Positions 23,150-24,163 of a stretch of DNA of 24,163 bases are shown in pieces; position 1 is the stretch's first letter, and every line of letters starts with the position of its first letter. Both the position numbers and the translations under genes were made by a program. Below the pieces are notes generated by a model that did no database searches, had not been told where the DNA came from, and was given only the letters and a program-made list of their open reading frames with translations. Source of the DNA: Myxococcota bacterium (GTDB taxonomy: Bacteria > Myxococcota_C > UBA6777); the NCBI GenBank assembly GCA_963169055.1, contig CAUJFU010000437.1:1-24163 (forward strand), read 5' to 3'.

Positions 23150-24151
23150 TTAACGCGTCATCAAACGCATCGCATAAGGCATCTCCAAGTGGTAGCCTTC
23201 TTTTGCCAAGATCCGCACGAATACGCGGCCTTTGGCCGAAAAAAATAGATCCGTTCGCAACGACATCGCGGTGGTTCCTTTGCGCCGTATCCGCTTGTTT
23301 CGCGCCCAAAAACGCAGGGGCTGTCCGCCCTCATCCAACACCGCAAAATCCACCGTCACGCCCGCCACACCAAAAAATCGCAGCCGATACCGCTGCTCTT
23401 GTTTTTTCTTGGTCTCAAAATACCAAAAGTCGATATCGCCCGCCCGATCGTGATATCCACGCGCCAACTCTTTTTCAGGCGCTTGGTTCGCCAACGCAAA
23501 TTGATCATTCGGCTCGATCTCTGCGTGCTTTTCTAGCACCACCCGATCGACGCGCAGACGATACGCTCCTTTGTATTCTTGCGGTGGTTCGCCCATCACC
23601 ACTAACTCCCGCACCAACACATCATAACGCCCCGCCTCCAATCGATAGCCCAACAAGCGCTCTTCTCCGCCCCTTCGTGCGTTGTTGATCGAGATCAGTT
23701 CTTCGGGTTCTCGAAAACGCTTGCCCTCTTCTTGACGGGTACGCTGCCGATACAGACCCAATTCCACGTCCAACGCAGCAGGCGGCTTGAGACGGATCGC
23801 GACACTTTGCGCCTTTCCTTCGGGGATCTCAAACGTAAACCAATCGCGATCTGACGACGAGTCACTCAATCGCCGACCCAGCTCGCCTTTCACCCACGCC
23901 CCGAGGCGGATCGGCGTCGCCCTTTCCATCGTATCGTTGTTCTCTTGTTCCTCGTCGTAATAGGCCGCACGAGGTACAGGAACCTCTGTCCAACGCTCCC
24001 ATCCCCACCAACCGCCCGCTCCGACCGCACCCAACAACAAAAACCACATCACGCCCCACGTCTGCCACCAATACGAACGCCGCCAGCCCCGCTCCACACG
24101 TTCCCAATCCGCACGCGTCGCCAACTGTTCTTCAGGTGGTTCCGAGATCAA
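23150..24151 (-). CDS. Membrane-anchored protein with two PPC-like domains (5' end may lie outside)
   Basis: The visible 333 residues comprise a short basic cytoplasmic part (1-30), one membrane helix (31-51, WGVMWFLLLGAVGAGGWWGW), and two beta-sandwich units similar to bacterial pre-peptidase C-terminal (PPC) domains. Unit one starts EEQENNDTMERAT (67-79) and has DRDWFTFEI (101-109). Unit two starts IEPNDQFALANQ (212-223) and has DIDFWYFE (239-246). The paired E-P/N-N-D opening and D-x-D-W/F-F motif are typical. No peptidase domain is present, so binding or envelope attachment is likely. The assumed start is TTG at 24151, but the frame stays open to the window edge (LPAA before it), so a start further upstream is possible. 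Confidence 0.75.
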   Translation of the reverse strand: MISEPPEEQLATRADWERVERGWRRSYWWQTWGVMWFLLLGAVGAGGWWGWERWTEVPVPRAAYYDEEQENNDTMERATPIRLGAWVKGELGRRLSDSSSDRDWFTFEIPEGKAQSVAIRLKPPAALDVELGLYRQRTRQEEGKRFREPEELISINNARRGGEERLLGYRLEAGRYDVLVRELVVMGEPPQEYKGAYRLRVDRVVLEKHAEIEPNDQFALANQAPEKELARGYHDRAGDIDFWYFETKKKQEQRYRLRFFGVAGVTVDFAVLDEGGQPLRFWARNKRIRRKGTTAMSLRTDLFFSAKGRVFVRILAKEGYHLEMPYAMRLMTR

Positions 24152-24163
24152 CGCTGCGGGTAA

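Noticed and set aside
1-24163. CRISPR array, tRNA, rRNA, integrase or transposase
   Set aside because: No regularly spaced identical repeats with unique spacers, no cloverleaf in the gaps, and no mobile-element protein motifs were found on either strand by reading.

Overview
The window holds 15 protein-coding genes that I accept, one doubtful small ORF, and no rRNA, tRNA, CRISPR array or insertion sequence that I can recognise. The base composition (moderately GC-rich), long proline- and charge-rich linkers, many membrane-anchored or lipoprotein-like products, FHA domains, a bacterial XPB helicase and an MFS/spermidine-synthase-like fusion suggest a Gram-negative, myxobacteria-like (Myxococcota/deltaproteobacterial) chromosome. 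That placement is inferred from gene content and style, not from a phylogenetic marker.

Layout, left to right. A lysine-rich helical protein of unknown function (65-994, +) converges on an XPB-type DNA helicase (1173-2867, -), with a palindromic REP-like element between them. The helicase is divergent from a membrane histidine kinase (about 2916-4487, +), and their starts are almost back to back. The kinase converges on an M16 zinc peptidase (4499-5794, -). Upstream of the peptidase, on the same strand, are gamma-glutamyltranspeptidase (5900-7834), a secreted helical protein (7972-8814) and a 1036-residue MFS/spermidine-synthase-like/TPR protein (8858-11968). The last two form a pair with a 43-bp gap, followed by a T-tract-rich terminator-like region. 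A site-2 protease with CBS domains (12191-13363, +) is divergent from that pair and convergent with Lon protease (13568-16066, -).

Upstream of Lon, on the minus strand, is a two-gene unit: a sigma-70-family (ECF-like) factor fused to membrane segments and an extracytoplasmic-looking Asp-box domain (17310-19238), then a lectin-fold lipoprotein (16282-17277). Across a 560-bp intergenic region with a 40-nt imperfect repeat, the plus strand carries a GrpE-like domain behind a long disordered extension (19799-21466), a double-FHA protein (21634-22299) and a Cys-containing lipoprotein-like protein (22438-23130). The right edge cuts into a membrane-anchored protein with two PPC-like domains (23150-24151, -).

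The strongest theme is envelope sensing and proteostasis: a site-2 protease, Lon, an M16 peptidase, a GrpE-like co-chaperone and a membrane-bound sigma factor lie within 20 kb. The most unusual genes are the membrane-anchored sigma factor with an Asp-box sensor-like domain, and the GrpE-like protein with a 380-residue disordered extension. Functional links between these genes are inference from proximity.
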